A DNA stretch of 64,000 bases from Lepidostoma basale (lineage: Eukaryota > Arthropoda > Insecta > Trichoptera > Lepidostomatidae), in the NCBI GenBank assembly GCA_022606425.2, contig JAHDVF020001050.1, positions 1,142,001-1,206,000 on the forward strand, given 5' to 3'. The translations under genes were made by a program, and so were the position numbers. The notes beneath the pieces were generated by a model that did no database searches, was not told where the DNA came from, and saw only the letters and a program-made list of their open reading frames with translations. Positions 40,950 to 51,261 of the stretch are shown one piece after another. Every line of letters begins with the position of its first letter. The first letter of the stretch is position 1.

Positions 40950-41990
40950 ACACCTCAGACATGTTCCGGACAACCAGTCCTTCCTCAGTGATATTATAAA
41001 TATAAAAACTAACTAACTAATTAACCATCACGCCATTTCCCCGGAGGGGTAGGCAGAGAGGATGGATCGCCACACTGGCCTGTCCTGGCATACCTCTCGG
41101 GATCCTCTACATTCATACATCGTACCATGCACGCACGTCGATTATTCCGACTTCGAATGTGGCCGCCTTTTAGTAATTGATTAATTTGGTCATGCCATGT
41201 TTTCCTCGGTCGTCCTCGGCTTCTTTTCCCACTCACGCTGCTTGTGTACAACTTTTTAACCATTCTACTCTCATCCATTCGTTCCATATGTCCGAACCAT
41301 CTCAGAGATCCTTTTTTAATTTTATTCATGATGCAAAAATCTGCCTTACATTTCTTTCTTATTTCATCGTTCGGTATTCTATCATACAACGTTTTCCCGC
41401 ACATTCTTCTTAGTGATCTCATTTCTACGGAGTTTATCCTGCTTTCATCCTTCTAATGCCAGCTCCAAGCTTCACTTCCATACATGAGGGTTGGCACTAG
41501 AACTCCATTATGTACTGCCATCTTTGCTTCTGTGGATATATTTCAATTTGCAGTAATGACTTTGTGTGCGCCTTGTGCGCGCATTATAAATATACATATT
41601 TAAAATATTATAAAATTGTTTACAAATATGATCAGTTTTGACAGATGTTAAAGATTTATTTTAGAACGTTTATGATTTTGTTTTTACAAATATTATGAAT
41701 TAATTTAAAATTTAAAATAATAATTAAAGTTCTTATTGAGGTTCAGGTTATTTACTTACAACAAAGCAAAAACAAGGATTGGACTTGACGGTAAATTTAT
41801 TTATTATTTATAATATTTTCTTTATTTTTAATTGCTTTTTTAATTTCTTAAATTTCAAGATTGCTGAAAGTTATATTTCTATTATTAACATGCAAAATTT
41901 CAACGTCATTTTCTTTATTAAATGAATGATCTTTTCTAATGAGATGGTTAGCAGATTCAGAAAAATTATTATTAGAGACATCTTATGTAA
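40950..41990 (-). mobile_element. PLE-3 3' part: C-terminus, 3'UTR and hammerhead, interrupted by LINE-A
   Basis: From 41990 leftward: FSESANHLIRKDHSFNKEN, DVEILHVNNRNITFSNLE, a stop, then IKKAIKNKENIINN and the 3'UTR down to 41583. A LINE-A insertion (41005-41582) follows, then the ribozyme motif at 40963-40990: UCA, CUGAGGA, A, GGAC/GUCC, GGAAC, AUGUC, UGA. The CUGAGGA box is intact; GAAAC is changed to GGAAC. HL....HSFN is typical of the Penelope C-terminal domain. Confidence 0.75.
41005..41582 (-). mobile_element. LINE-A insertion with 12-bp target duplication
   Basis: Inverted (TTAG)n tail at 41005-41025, then the C-terminus: EMRSLRRMCGKTLYDRIP at about 41420-41370, GHMERMDESRMVKKLY, GRPRKTWHDQINQLLKG, RACMVRCMNVEDPER and the ILSAYP end. 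5'-truncated near 41582. The exact 12-mer ATTATAAATATA lies on both sides (40993-41004 and 41583-41594), showing a target-primed insertion into PLE-3. Confidence 0.9.
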
Positions 41991-42027
41991 CTTAATATTG
42001 TCATGATAACATTAAGTTAGTGTTGTA

Positions 42028-42599
42028 TAATTCTCCGAAACATGTCTAAAGTTGTCACCGCAAACAAAAACCTTTCCAAAAAGGCTAGAATGGCAGTGCA
42101 CAATGGTGTTCTTCTACCGACCCTTATGTATGGAAGCGAAGCATGGAACTGGCAAAAGAAGGATGAAAGTAGAATAAATGCAGTAGAAATGAGATCTCTT
42201 AGACGAATGTGTGAATACTCTGTGTATGATAGAGTGTCGAATGAAAATATAAGAAGTGAATGCGGTGCCCTTGATGGTGTCATGAACAAAATAATGAAAG
42301 GATCATTAAGATGGTTTGGAATGAAGAAAGAATGGTAACAAAATTATATGTTAATGATGTAAATGGAACCAAAAATAGAGGAAGACCGAGGAAAACGTGG
42401 CAAGATCAAATAAATCAAATATTGAATGTCGGCCATGTGAGAAATCAGAGAAATCGACGCGCGTGCATGATACGATGTATGAATGTTGAGGAAGCGAGAG
42501 AAATATGTCAGGAAAGAAAAGTGTGGCAGTCCATTCTTTCTGCCTACCCCTTCGGGAAGACGGCGTGATTGTTAGTTAGTTTGTAAGTTAGTTTTAGTT
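42028..42599 (+). mobile_element. LINE-A insertion with target duplication
   Basis: Two open frames with a small deletion between them (42042-42338, 42311-42568): VVTANKNLSKKARMAVHNG, LMYGSEAWNWQKKDESR, EMRSLRRMCEYSVYDR, then KNRGRPRKTWQDQINQIL and SILSAYPFGKTA. The GHMERM part is lost. Flanked by TTAGTGTTGTA at 42017-42027 and 42600-42610 (part may be tail). The first 18 bases are not LINE-A-like; see findings. Confidence 0.85.
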
Positions 42600-42610
42600 T
42601 TAGTGTTGTA

Positions 42611-43081
42611 ACAAATAAAACATCTACAACACAAAGTATGGCGAACATAGAAGAAATAGAAGAAACATTGATAATATATTAGACATCCTCCTCAGTGTCA
42701 AAACAGTGAACAGTGGGCATGCTGGTAACCAATAGTCTAAAGAAAAGGAGAGATGGATTTAAACTACACATTTTTTCAGACGTATCAGGGGATTTTTTGA
42801 AAATTCCGCCATCTTGGAGGGAATCCGTCTTAATGTTACAGATAAGTATTTTCGATAGAGTCAGCACAGATTGTTTTATCTCCCAACATTCATAAACCAA
42901 CCTACCTCTTGAGAGAAGAAGTAGAATTTGGCGACGACCGTTTTTTTGCAATCAATTCGAAAAATCAATTAGGAAAGCAGGGGGTCCACACGAATTAGAA
43001 AAAAATCGGCAAGGGGTCTACGGGACAAAAAAGTTTGGAACCTCTGCTAGAAACTATTATATAATTTTTGTTTGTAATATC
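42611..43081. other. mostly unrecognised; hAT-like words near 42960-43055
   Basis: The phrase GGGGTCTACGGGACAAAAAA with TTGGAACCTCTG resembles the ends of some hAT-related repeats, but I see no target duplication or second end. The rest is unassigned. Confidence 0.3.
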
Positions 43082-43675
43082 TGTCGGGGTAAATGCATAA
43101 CCCAGATAAACATATTTCATGAAGAAATATATGACACGAATAAACACAAAAACGCTGACCCATGACCTAATTATCAAATTTGATGATTCGCGGGCCCTGA
43201 ATTCTTCAAGTTGGTCGCTAGGTCAGGTCATCGGATCAGGTCATCGGATGACGAAACCAAAGCATATAAAAGCAGTACTTCCGAGCACCCAATAGGATCA
43301 GTTACTCTTACGACTTCTAACAGACGCGAGCTATCGGACTCCCTCCGACGCCGAGCTACGAAGCTGAGTCAGTCCACTCTAAACGTCAGTCAACTCTAAA
43401 CGTCAGCCAGTATCGCGATCTCGAAGAGACACGAGTCTCCACTACGCAGCCTACGTACGAGAAACCTCCGACGACTTCTCGCTCCAGCCACTCGACGATA
43501 CCGCCCAGCGAGCCCTCATTCTCTACGACTCACCACCGGACTCCGCCCCGCTACCATCGACATCCAGCCACGCTCCATCACGAGTACATCATACGGTTAC
43601 GTGTAATTACTTGTGATCCGCAATAAACGCTGAAACCTCCGCCGTCTTTCAACTCAACCACCACAAACCCCCACA
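43082..43675 (+). mobile_element. solo LTR
   Basis: Begins TGTCGGGGTAAATGCATAAC and ends CCCCCACA (TGT...ACA). Holds TATAAAAGC at about 43266 and AATAAACGCTGAAACCTCC at about 43622. Flanked by TATC (43078-43081 and 43676-43679). Longer than the relative at 4006 by a CG-rich insertion near 43330-43540. No internal region. Confidence 0.85.
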
Positions 43676-43935
43676 TATCTTTTGTGAAAATAAACAGATT
43701 TACAAACAATGTCATCTGTGTACTGTAGTTCAGTTATGGACATTCTTGCGCGTTCTTTTATGGGCTTTAGAAGATGGGAGGTGTAACCAAAGTCATCTCT
43801 TGCTTGAGTGAATGTGTCAACTAAATTATGATACCTCCCTCAAGCCTCCTTCTGACTAAGAAGTTATACATAACTGTTAGGACTCGGATATATCTGTAAA
43901 CTCTGATTGTTGAAAGAACAAAACCCTCTTTCTCT

Positions 43936-44320
43936 CTAGTTTCAATCCTGGGATTGGTTTGCAGCAAATTCCTCTATTCTTCTCTGTCTTGTGCGGCTCT
44001 TTTGAAATCTGCATATGATGAGCAGCGCACGTCCACCAACAGGTCCTCCAGGTACTCTCGGCGTGGGCGTCCCCATGAGTTTTGTCCCCTCGCCTTCATT
44101 ATGGCATGCAAGAGGCCTTCTTGTCGTATTACATGGCCGATCCATCTTGCACGCCTTTCAGACAAGGTCCTGAGCAGGTGCCTTCCTCCTTCGATTATTT
44201 GGAGAACATCTTCATTTGTAATGTGGTCTCTCGTTTATCTCTTTCGGATAGGCACCGTGTCTCGTAGCCGTACATCAAGATACTCCATACATAAATCTTG
44301 ATGAGGAGTATTCTCAGTTT
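43936..44320 (-). mobile_element. LINE-E C-terminal fragment
   Basis: Minus strand: LRILLIKIYVWSILMYGYET, LSERRARWIGHVIRQEGLL, GRPRREYLEDLLVDVRC, FKRAAQDRE, then a frameshift before EEFAANQSQD. Same lineage as 29215-29610, with a short deletion around the EG repeat. Confidence 0.8.
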
Positions 44321-44790
44321 TAGGTCTATATAATTCGATAGGTCTATATAATATCAATTGATCAATAGGAGAATGTGTCACATGAATTCATTATATAATT
44401 TGTAGTAAATAGTGTTTTTGTCAAAAAATAAAGCGTGAATTTTCCGTAAACAAACCTTGGTAAAATAAAGAAAACAACGAAATGAATAGTAAAATAAGGA
44501 AATGATTAGAGGGAGTGCGTCTGACAAACTCATCTCAAATTCTGAAAGCATTTTTTCCACGCGAAATACAATATTCGGGGTGGGTGTTAACGTAGAGATT
44601 TTTTCTCGTGTATATACAAGATTATTTCATTGTTTCCGATATATTCGAGAGTGTTCTGTGACAAGAGTGGGTCTTATGTTTTTTCTGAATTTTCATTTAA
44701 AACGTTCCGCCAATGGTATAGTAACGGTACCTGTGAAAAGTCGTACACGCATACAAGTGTGGTGATTGTTTGATCATGATAATATTTAAC
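44321..44790. other. no recognised feature
   Basis: AT-rich; nothing found on either strand. Confidence 0.4.
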
Positions 44791-44794
44791 ATTT

Positions 44795-45115
44795 TGAATG
44801 TATACAAATACTTGTAGACGAATACTGGATTTTACCCATTGCGGGTTATCATTTTTAAAGATTAATTGTATCTCAATAGAGACAAAGATGCAAATTGGAA
44901 ACAGAATATGGTGGTCGAGGCGTTTACAGGACTTATGACCTGTCAGTGATTGGGTTAAGCGTACGTTTCATGTAATACAACATTTCCCATTCCGCCCTTC
45001 TTACGACCACCACGTCTGACAAATTTTTGGAAGATGTATATATGCTACAATGTTGGGACTCACTTCACATTTTTTAGTTCAATCTACACTAGCGCCATCT
45101 ATTAAGATTGGTCAT
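44795..45115 (+). repeat. REP-1 copy with extended left end
   Basis: Begins 'gaatgtatacaaatacttgtag', ACTGGATTTTACCC, TTGTATCTCAATAGAGAC, GAATATGGTGGTCGAGGC, GACCTGTCAGTGATTGGG, CTAGCGCCATC. It lies just upstream of the PLE-3 C-terminus, as at 16860-17345. Confidence 0.75.
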
Positions 45116-45129
45116 CTATTAATATCAAT

Positions 45130-45400
45130 CAGTTTATAAATTTCTATTCATTTATTAAAATCATTCATTTAATAAAGATATTGGCGTCGAAATTTTGCAT
45201 GTGAATAATAAAAATATAACTTTGAGCAATCTCGAAATTTTAGAAACTAAAAAAGCAATTAAAAATAAACAAAATATAACGTCAAGTCCAATCTTTGATT
45301 TATTTCCTTTGTTGTAAGTAATTACCTGAACCCCAATAAGAACTTTAAATTATTATTTAAAATTTTAAATTGAATCATAATATTTGTTATGTGTCGCATG
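45130..45400 (+). mobile_element. PLE-3 C-terminus and 3'UTR
   Basis: Decayed frame: IHLIKILASKFCM..., then SNLEILETKKAIKNK-type words across frameshifts. The 3'UTR matches 16500-16600 ('aagtccaatctttgatttatt', 'aattacctgaaccccaataag'). No ribozyme motif remains. Confidence 0.6.
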
Positions 45401-45404
45401 CCAT

Positions 45405-45515
45405 GTCTCGCATCCGTAAGTGAATGTTGGATTGATTACAGCCTTTTATACTGCGACCTTGGTACCTATTGTGAGGTCATGATTTTTAAAAGACTCCCTT
45501 TCGTAATTTTCAGTA
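45405..45515 (-). mobile_element. LINE post-RT remnant
   Basis: Minus strand reads ESFKNHDLTIGTKVAV, a stop, KAVINPTFTYGCETWHATH: the 'T....Y..VI.P...YG.ETW' landmark of LINEs. Truncated on both sides. Confidence 0.6.
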
Positions 45516-45529
45516 TGCGAAATGAAATT

Positions 45530-45610
45530 AAGCTTTATGAAGATGAAGACTACAACGATTTTTGAAATATTGATCCAAGAGGACATCACCAAATACGGAT
45601 ATAATAGAAA
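45530..45610 (+). ncRNA. decayed PLE-7 hammerhead-like arm
   Basis: UGAAGA, U, GAAGA...UUUUU, GAAAU, AUUG, aligned base by base with the 14108 copy at roughly 70 percent. Core changed, helix II lost. Confidence 0.4.
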
Positions 45611-45639
45611 TTGACGTAGAAGAAGTCATAAAACCACCT

Positions 45640-46170
45640 GGCGCACGAATGTGCAGATTAACATGTCTTAGACTTTAAGAATGAAGGTGCCTACCAGCTT
45701 CCCAGCAACTGCGGACGCAACTGCGTATTTATAACACCATCATCAAGCCAGTGGTAATATATGGTTCTGAGTCATAGACAATGACTCTAAAAGAACAACA
45801 AAGAATCTACTGGTTTGAGAATATAATATTATTGCAACGGGAACTTGGAGGCATAGGACTAACTAAGAGATCCGTACGATGACCCAGCAGCCCCTTATAA
45901 CGAGCCGGTCGCCTAGCATGGATTGGGCACGTATGCCGAGTCGAAGAGACCAGAGCAATCAAGACCCTGTACGCGTCTAGACCGACTGGAGTAAGACCTC
46001 TAGGAAGGCCTAGACAGCGCCTAATGGACAATGTTCTGGCTGATCTGGCTAGGTTGGGCGAATCGGATTGCTGAAAGCAAAAGGCGCAGGATCGAGGAGC
46101 TTGGCGAAAAATCATCAAGAAGACTAAAACTCTTCAAGTTATATGGCCATAAGAATAAGAAGAAGATGTC
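45640..46170 (+). mobile_element. LINE-J C-terminal fragment
   Basis: Frames give LRTQLRIYNTIIKPVVIYGS, AGRLAWIGHVCRVEETRAI, GVRPLGRPRQRLMDNVLADL and RGAWRKIIKKTK. LINE post-RT layout with several stops. Ends near AATAAGAAGAAGA; a possible 3' tail of this or another LINE lies at 46255-46312. Confidence 0.7.
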
Positions 46171-46314
46171 TACCACCAAAACATACGGCGCTAAGTGATA
46201 AAACCGACCCAGAGTAACAGAAAGAGGCGAGGAGAAAGAAGGCTATATACACAACCATTAAATCATTCACAACCTTCTGAACTTGCAGTACATAAAATAA
46301 ATAAATAAACATCC

Positions 46315-46412
46315 CACTTTCGTCCTTCTTTGTCCTTTATTGTTTCATATCAATATACGATCCTTGCTACTAGAACTTTATTATGCAATGCCACGATTTT
46401 TAACAGTATTTG
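46315..46412 (-). mobile_element. LINE-A internal fragment, decayed
   Basis: Degenerate match to the 'MYGSEAWNWQKKDES' coding stretch of LINE-A. Confidence 0.45.
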
Positions 46413-46870
46413 AGTTATATTTTTATTCGGATTTTTCCTATCTTTTAGATTCATTTTAAATTCATGTCTTCAGTACATTCATACGATATATTTATCCTTT
46501 TAGATTTTACATGTTGCAAACCAGTTTATTTACATCGCTATTTTCTAGGCTTCTCAATTGGTAGACGTGTAAGGCTCGCTTACTGTCTGTCCGAAAATGA
46601 TAGAGACTGATTTAACAGTGTTGTCAAACTATTTTGTTTGAAAATATTATGATATTAATTAAGTTTTTATATATTTTTTAATTGATAAATAAATAATTTA
46701 AAATAAAGGGCACTTATGATTTGTGATCACAAAGTAATTTATCAAAAATTATAATATGAACTCGAAAAGGTTTATTTTCAAATTGAATATTTTTATTATC
46801 ATTTATATTTAGAATCAAATAGAAATAAAAACACTGCACTTTGTTTTTCACCACTATGCGGCTATTTTAA
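46413..46870. other. no recognised feature
   Basis: AT-rich spacer; nothing found. Confidence 0.4.
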
Positions 46871-46874
46871 TTGC

Positions 46875-46925
46875 CGACTAGTTTTGCTTGTACCCAAGCT
46901 TTCTCAGGGCTTCGTAATAACAACA
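46875..46925 (-). ncRNA. hammerhead-like motif, PLE-9 type
   Basis: Minus strand: GCC, CUGAGAA, A, helix II GCUUG/CAAGC with a GGUA loop, AAAA, palindrome ACUAGU, C, GGC. All three helices pair. Two core bases changed (G8 to A, G12 to A), so likely inactive. Confidence 0.55.
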
Positions 46926-46950
46926 TTCGTGGACATACAGGTATACAGTA

Positions 46951-47425
46951 TACTAACTAACTAAATAACTAACTAACCATCACGCCGTCTCTACGGAGGG
47001 ATCGGCAGAAAGAATGAACCGCCACACTGTTCTATCCTGACATACTTCTCTCGCTTCCTCTACATTCATACATCTTGTCATGCACGCGCGTCGATTTCTC
47101 GACTCGTGACGTGACCGACATTCAATATTTGATTGATTTTATCATTTCTTTCCTCTATTTCTAGCTCCGTTCACGTCGTTTACATATACCTTATTCACCA
47201 TTCCTTCTTCATTCATTCTTTCCATGTGTCCAAAACCATCTTAACGACCCTTTCATTATTTTGTTCATAATACTTTCATTCGCACCGCATTCACTTCTTA
47301 TACTTGCATTTGAAACTCTATTATATACAGATTTACCACACATTCGTCTTAGATATCTCATTTCTACTGCATTTATTCTACTTTCATCATTCTTTTTCCA
47401 GTTCTATGCTTCACTTCCTACATAC
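46951..47425 (-). mobile_element. LINE-A C-terminal end
   Basis: Inverted (TTAG)n tail at 46951-46980, CACGCCGTCTC end, then decayed minus-strand coding through RSLRRMCGKS-type and YGSEA words. A SINE-1 begins within ten bases of its upstream edge. Confidence 0.75.
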
Positions 47426-47429
47426 AGTA

Positions 47430-47690
47430 GACGACCTTCGTGGCCGAGTGGTAAGTGTATTGAGTGCCACCCCGAAGGTTCCGGGTTCGAACCCAGGCGA
47501 GGGCAGTGTGATTGTCACACTGTCTTTGGTTTGATTTAGAATTCACGTGACAGTAAAATGGCGATATATAAGCTACCTATCACATGTCACGAGAATCACT
47601 ATGATAGCTATAATACCCTTTACATCAATTTGGCTCATGCTGTCATGATGTAAAGAGCGATTCAACAAAATAATAATAATAATATATGTA
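47430..47690 (+). mobile_element. SINE-1, best full-length copy
   Basis: A box TGGCCGAGTGGTAAG at 47440, B box GGTTCGAACCC at 47484, body with CAGTGTGATTGTCACACTG, ACGTGACAGTAAAATGG and ACCTATCACATGTCACG, 3' GTCATGATGTAAAGAGCG, tail (AAT)5. About 255 bp. The head resembles a real tRNA but lacks a 3' acceptor stem, so it is a SINE and not a tRNA gene. Confidence 0.9.
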
Positions 47691-47694
47691 CAAT

Positions 47695-48180
47695 ATATTG
47701 AAAAATATACCGTAAACTTGAAACTCCGCCAGAGAATGATCAAATGCTATGTGTGGTCTGTTTTATGAAACGTGGACCTTGAAAGTTAACTCAATGAACA
47801 GACTGGAAGCATTTAAAATGTGGCTCCATCGCCGAATGCTCAGAGTTCCCTGGACAGACATGGTTACCAATACCGAAGTCCTGAGGCGAGCTAGAGTTGA
47901 CAGGGAATTGTTATCAACTATCAAGGTTCGAAAGATCTCACATCTGGGTCATATACTGCGTGGGGCAAAGTACCACCTTCTCCAACTGATATTGGAGGGG
48001 AACATTGAGGGACGCCGAGGGCCCGGAAGGAGACAAATGTCCTGGCTGCGAAACGTGAGGGAGTGGACCGGCATCCGAAGTGTGGAGGAGTTGTTCTGAG
48101 CGGTGCAGGACAGGGACAGGTTCGCCGAGGTGATCGTCAACGTTGGGGGGACCCGACAGGGTACTTGAAGAAGAAGAAAC
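47695..48180 (+). mobile_element. LINE-C C-terminal fragment, mostly open
   Basis: LRQRMIKCYVWSVL-type start, WTLKVNSMNRLEAFKMWL, HRRMLRVPWTDMVTNTEV, ISHLGHILRGAKYHLLQ, GRRQMSWLRNVREWTGI, then a TGA in place of W/R before AVQDRDRFAEVIVNVGG and (GAA)n. No RT. Confidence 0.85.
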
Positions 48181-48204
48181 AAGAAGAATCGAATCAAGAA
48201 GAAA

Positions 48205-48585
48205 AGGTACATTGATGATCTTAGGATTTAAAATACTCCGTAACCTCATTGATAGCCCATACCTCTTAGAGTCTTATGGCCTCAATGCACCGGACAGGTA
48301 TGCTCGCGCTAGAAGACACGATCTGTTGTGCATACCGCATAGCAGGACAAATGTCTTGGCGCAGCATACAATGACCCGGGGTGTATGGTGCTCTTGAATG
48401 AGGTGTCAGTCGATGTGGACATTCTCCAAATGACCTATACGTCCTTTAAGGAACAATAGGTACATACCACAATTGCTAATATTTTGTGCATTGTTTTATT
48501 TTAACGTGTATTTTTGTATGTAAAATGTATACTGTAATAGAGTTCTAAAGACCTGTTGTATACAAAAAAATAAATAATAATAATC
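48205..48585 (+). mobile_element. Jockey-like LINE C-terminus and 3' tail
   Basis: Reads LKILRNLIDSPYLLESYG, LNAPDRYARARRHDLLCIP, HSRTNVLAQHTMTRG, then after a frameshift LLNEVSVDVDIFQMTY. The R.....R..D.L..P..RT N......T...LLN pattern is the end of many Jockey/I-type polyproteins. The 3'UTR ends 'tatacaaaaaaataaataataataat'. Confidence 0.7.
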
Positions 48586-48749
48586 AGTCTGTTTTCAACA
48601 TGTACTTTTTTCTTAGTTAAAGTTGGCAACATCGAGAAACTTTGATTAAAAACAATCATTACCTACAGGTGAGGTTTCTAAATTGAAAAATATGTTTTCT
48701 TCTCAGCTGCTTTCTTTTTAGTTGAATGAAACGCTGATGGCTTGAATGA

Positions 48750-48975
48750 TTCAACAGAAAAAAAATCCGGCACTTTTGGTATTCCGAATCACGCGATGGC
48801 GGGTTCAATTCCCAGCGGCGCCTAAAAAGAGTGTTATTCCTGCGGAGGAGGCCGAGGTAATCTGCCCGGATAATCCCATTTCCTCCCCCCACGTCCCCCG
48901 GCGCCGATTAGGGCCGCTACCCATCACGACAGATTGTACCGGGAGAGGTCGATTGATTCGCAGCCTTGGGGATGA
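48750..48975. repeat. GC-rich block with a B-box-like word
   Basis: Contains GGTTCAATTCCCAGCGGCGCC, which fits a tRNA T-arm (B box GGTTCRANNCC), and a long GC-rich body. No convincing A box and no second copy here; possibly a third SINE. Confidence 0.3.
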
Positions 48976-49039
48976 TAGGATAATCAAAATTTGAGTAAAA
49001 TGTGTTAATATTATCATTAAATAGTCCATTGTTAGGTAA

Positions 49040-49500
49040 GATACGAAAATGCAGAATTGAGGCAGCAAGAGCAACATTTAATATAATGAAATCATTCTTC
49101 TGCAATGATAACATAAATTTGAAACTCTGCCAGATAATGATCAAATGCTATGTGTGGTGTGTTTTATTGTATGGATGTGAAACGCTGATCTTAAAAGTCA
49201 ACTCAACGAACTCAGAACTCCCTGGACAGACATGGTTACCAATACCGAAGTCTTGAGGCCAGCTAGAGTTGACAGGGAGCTGTTGTCAACTTTCAAGAAG
49301 ATTTCAAATCTAGGTCATGCACTGCGTGGGGAAAAGTACCACCTTTTCCAACTGATATTGGAGGGGAAAATTGAGGGACGCCCAGGGCCCGGTAGGAGGC
49401 ATCCGAAGTGTGTGGGAGCTGTTAAGAGTGGCGCAGGACAAGAACAGGTTCGCCGAATGAACCAACGCTAGGGGGACCGCATGAGAGATGGTTCGATTTT
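49040..49500 (+). mobile_element. LINE-C fragment with deletions
   Basis: RTFNIMKSFFCNDNINLKL, YVWCVLLYGCETLILKVNS, a deletion to TPWTDMVTNTEVLRPA, ISNLGHALRGEKYHLFQ, and another deletion within GPGRRHPK. Ends RFAE and a degenerate tail. Confidence 0.8.
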
Positions 49501-49624
49501 AGAAAGTAATAATCAATAGTCGGCCAGTTCTAATTCTTTCTCTAACATATGTTATTTATGTATCAATTGTGTATTTGCTTTTGCTGTTGTATTGCTATGT
49601 GTGTACGGCGGGACATAGAGGGAG

Positions 49625-49790
49625 GGTAGCGTAGCTTAAATGTGGTCTGGGTCCCCCTTGGTTTCAAATATATATATATTTTTTTAAGTCCCGCATGGAC
49701 GGGGGACGGGCCTAGGGAGTGCACGAGTGAAGCTGACGAAAGGCGCCGCTGCGCCTATAACAGCTTCGGGTAAGCGGAGGGAGCCCTCTA
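49625..49790 (-). repeat. REP-2 dispersed repeat
   Basis: Diverged inverted counterpart of 54405-54565: AGTGCACGAGTGAAGCTG, GACGAAAGGCGCCGCTGCGC and TTAAATGTGGTCTGGG align in order. Adjoins LINE-M and may be its 3' untranslated part. Confidence 0.55.
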
Positions 49791-49799
49791 TGGCTCGGC

Positions 49800-50240
49800 C
49801 ATTATATCATAGTCGGCCAGTGTTGGACATATGCTCCCCTTCCCGACTTCCAGAACTCTCTATATCTCGCCACGTTGTGCTATTGATCTCCTGCTACTCG
49901 TTTGATGTCATCAGACCATATTTCTTGTTGTGTACCCGGATATTTGCGGTCGGTTCTCAGTCGTCATTGCAGGGTCCGTTTGGTCCACCGATCATCCGTT
50001 GTCCTCACTATATGGCCGGTCCAATTCCACTTTAACGAAGTTATTTTGCAATCTACATCAACAACAATAGTTCTTTCTCTGATCCATTATCTTATTTTCC
50101 TGCCTCGAAGGCTGATGTTCAACATATTCTTCTCGATTGCCCGCTGGGTCACCGGGAGTTTCTGTACTGTTCTTCTTGTGAACGTAATTGTTTCAAGCCC
50201 GTATGTCAGTACTGAGTATGATGATGCGAAACAATGTTAA
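49800..50240 (-). mobile_element. LINE-M post-RT fragment
   Basis: Minus strand: TVLTYGLETITFTRRTVQKL, PVTQRAIEKNMLNISLRGR, LKWNWTGHIVRTTDDRWTK, IWSDDIKRVAGDQ, YREFWKSGRGAYVQHWP. A standard LINE C-terminal order (YG.ET, R..E..ML...LR, WAGH..R, W.DD). Two stops. Single copy. Confidence 0.78.
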
Positions 50241-50244
50241 CAGA

Positions 50245-51255
50245 TAACCAAAGTCTTTTTCTTTTTTTGCCTGACCGTTACCCGTTATTTTGGATTTGCT
50301 CACCTTCTACGGTTTGCCAAGTCTCGCAATCCTGGGTCACCTGTCCGTCCAGTTTCAGCGCCCTTCTAGATATCAGCTGGAGGCGCGATGCAGAAGCCAA
50401 GGGAAAGATCTAAACGATATCCTAAAGGTGATGGTTCACAAGGAACTAACACAAAATATAGTTTCATTCATGGTAAAGATAGTGCAGGCAATTGTTAAAA
50501 TAAACCAACGTAGGACACAAAATGCCGAACACTCCTCTAGTGTAACGGAAGGTCTGATGACTACTGTCAACAGGCCGGCTTCTCCTGGAGAGTTCTAAGT
50601 GGTTTCCTCTCCACAAGAACAAATGCTGAGAAGTTCCTGATTGGTCCACTTTAGCATATCTCTCCTGATCTCAACACTTTGAGACAAATTCAGATTTAAT
50701 AATTGCAGAAAAATCCGTTTGATGATATTATAAACCTTGTACATTATAAGCAAGGTAAAAAATAAAGCAACTCCCATTTAAAAAAAAAAGTCCCAGCGCC
50801 CTCGGGTTGTCCCTAACTGTGGGAATGCATGTTGCAGAAGGTCTCCTTCCATCTTCCAGTTGATAACAGATAACTAAAGTGTTTTATTAAATCTAAAATG
50901 TTTGTCATCATATATAAGCAATGATAATGGATTCCATTTTGCTGTCACTTTATTTCCACGAATTTCCCAACCTCCCTTCGCAGAACAAAGGCGGGTAAAT
51001 CAACAAGGGGTAGGTTGGTCCTCGCCTGTGTCACAACGTATAACCTAAAATGAAAGTGTGAAAAATCGTATTACATGTCTGTTTTGTTGTTTTTACAAGG
51101 GAATCTTATTAGCTCAGCAACTGGAGATCGTTTAATATGGTGTTTCGTATATATCAGTCGACGGCCTCAGAAACACGTACCTACACAATACTATCAGACT
51201 ATATAACATTAGACATTTGACCATGTTAATGATATTTTATAATTTATTTGTTATC
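50245..51255. other. no recognised feature
   Basis: A 102-codon plus-strand frame at 50290-50598 has no motif I know. The rest is unassigned; no repeat in common with the window. Confidence 0.35.
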
Positions 51256-51261
51256 TTCGCT

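Noticed and set aside
42960..43055. hAT transposon end
   Set aside because: Resembles hAT-type repeat phrases but lacks terminal repeats and an 8-bp duplication.
47432..47505. Apparent tRNA gene
   Set aside because: It has A and B boxes but no closing acceptor stem, runs into a conserved SINE body, and recurs in at least seven copies.
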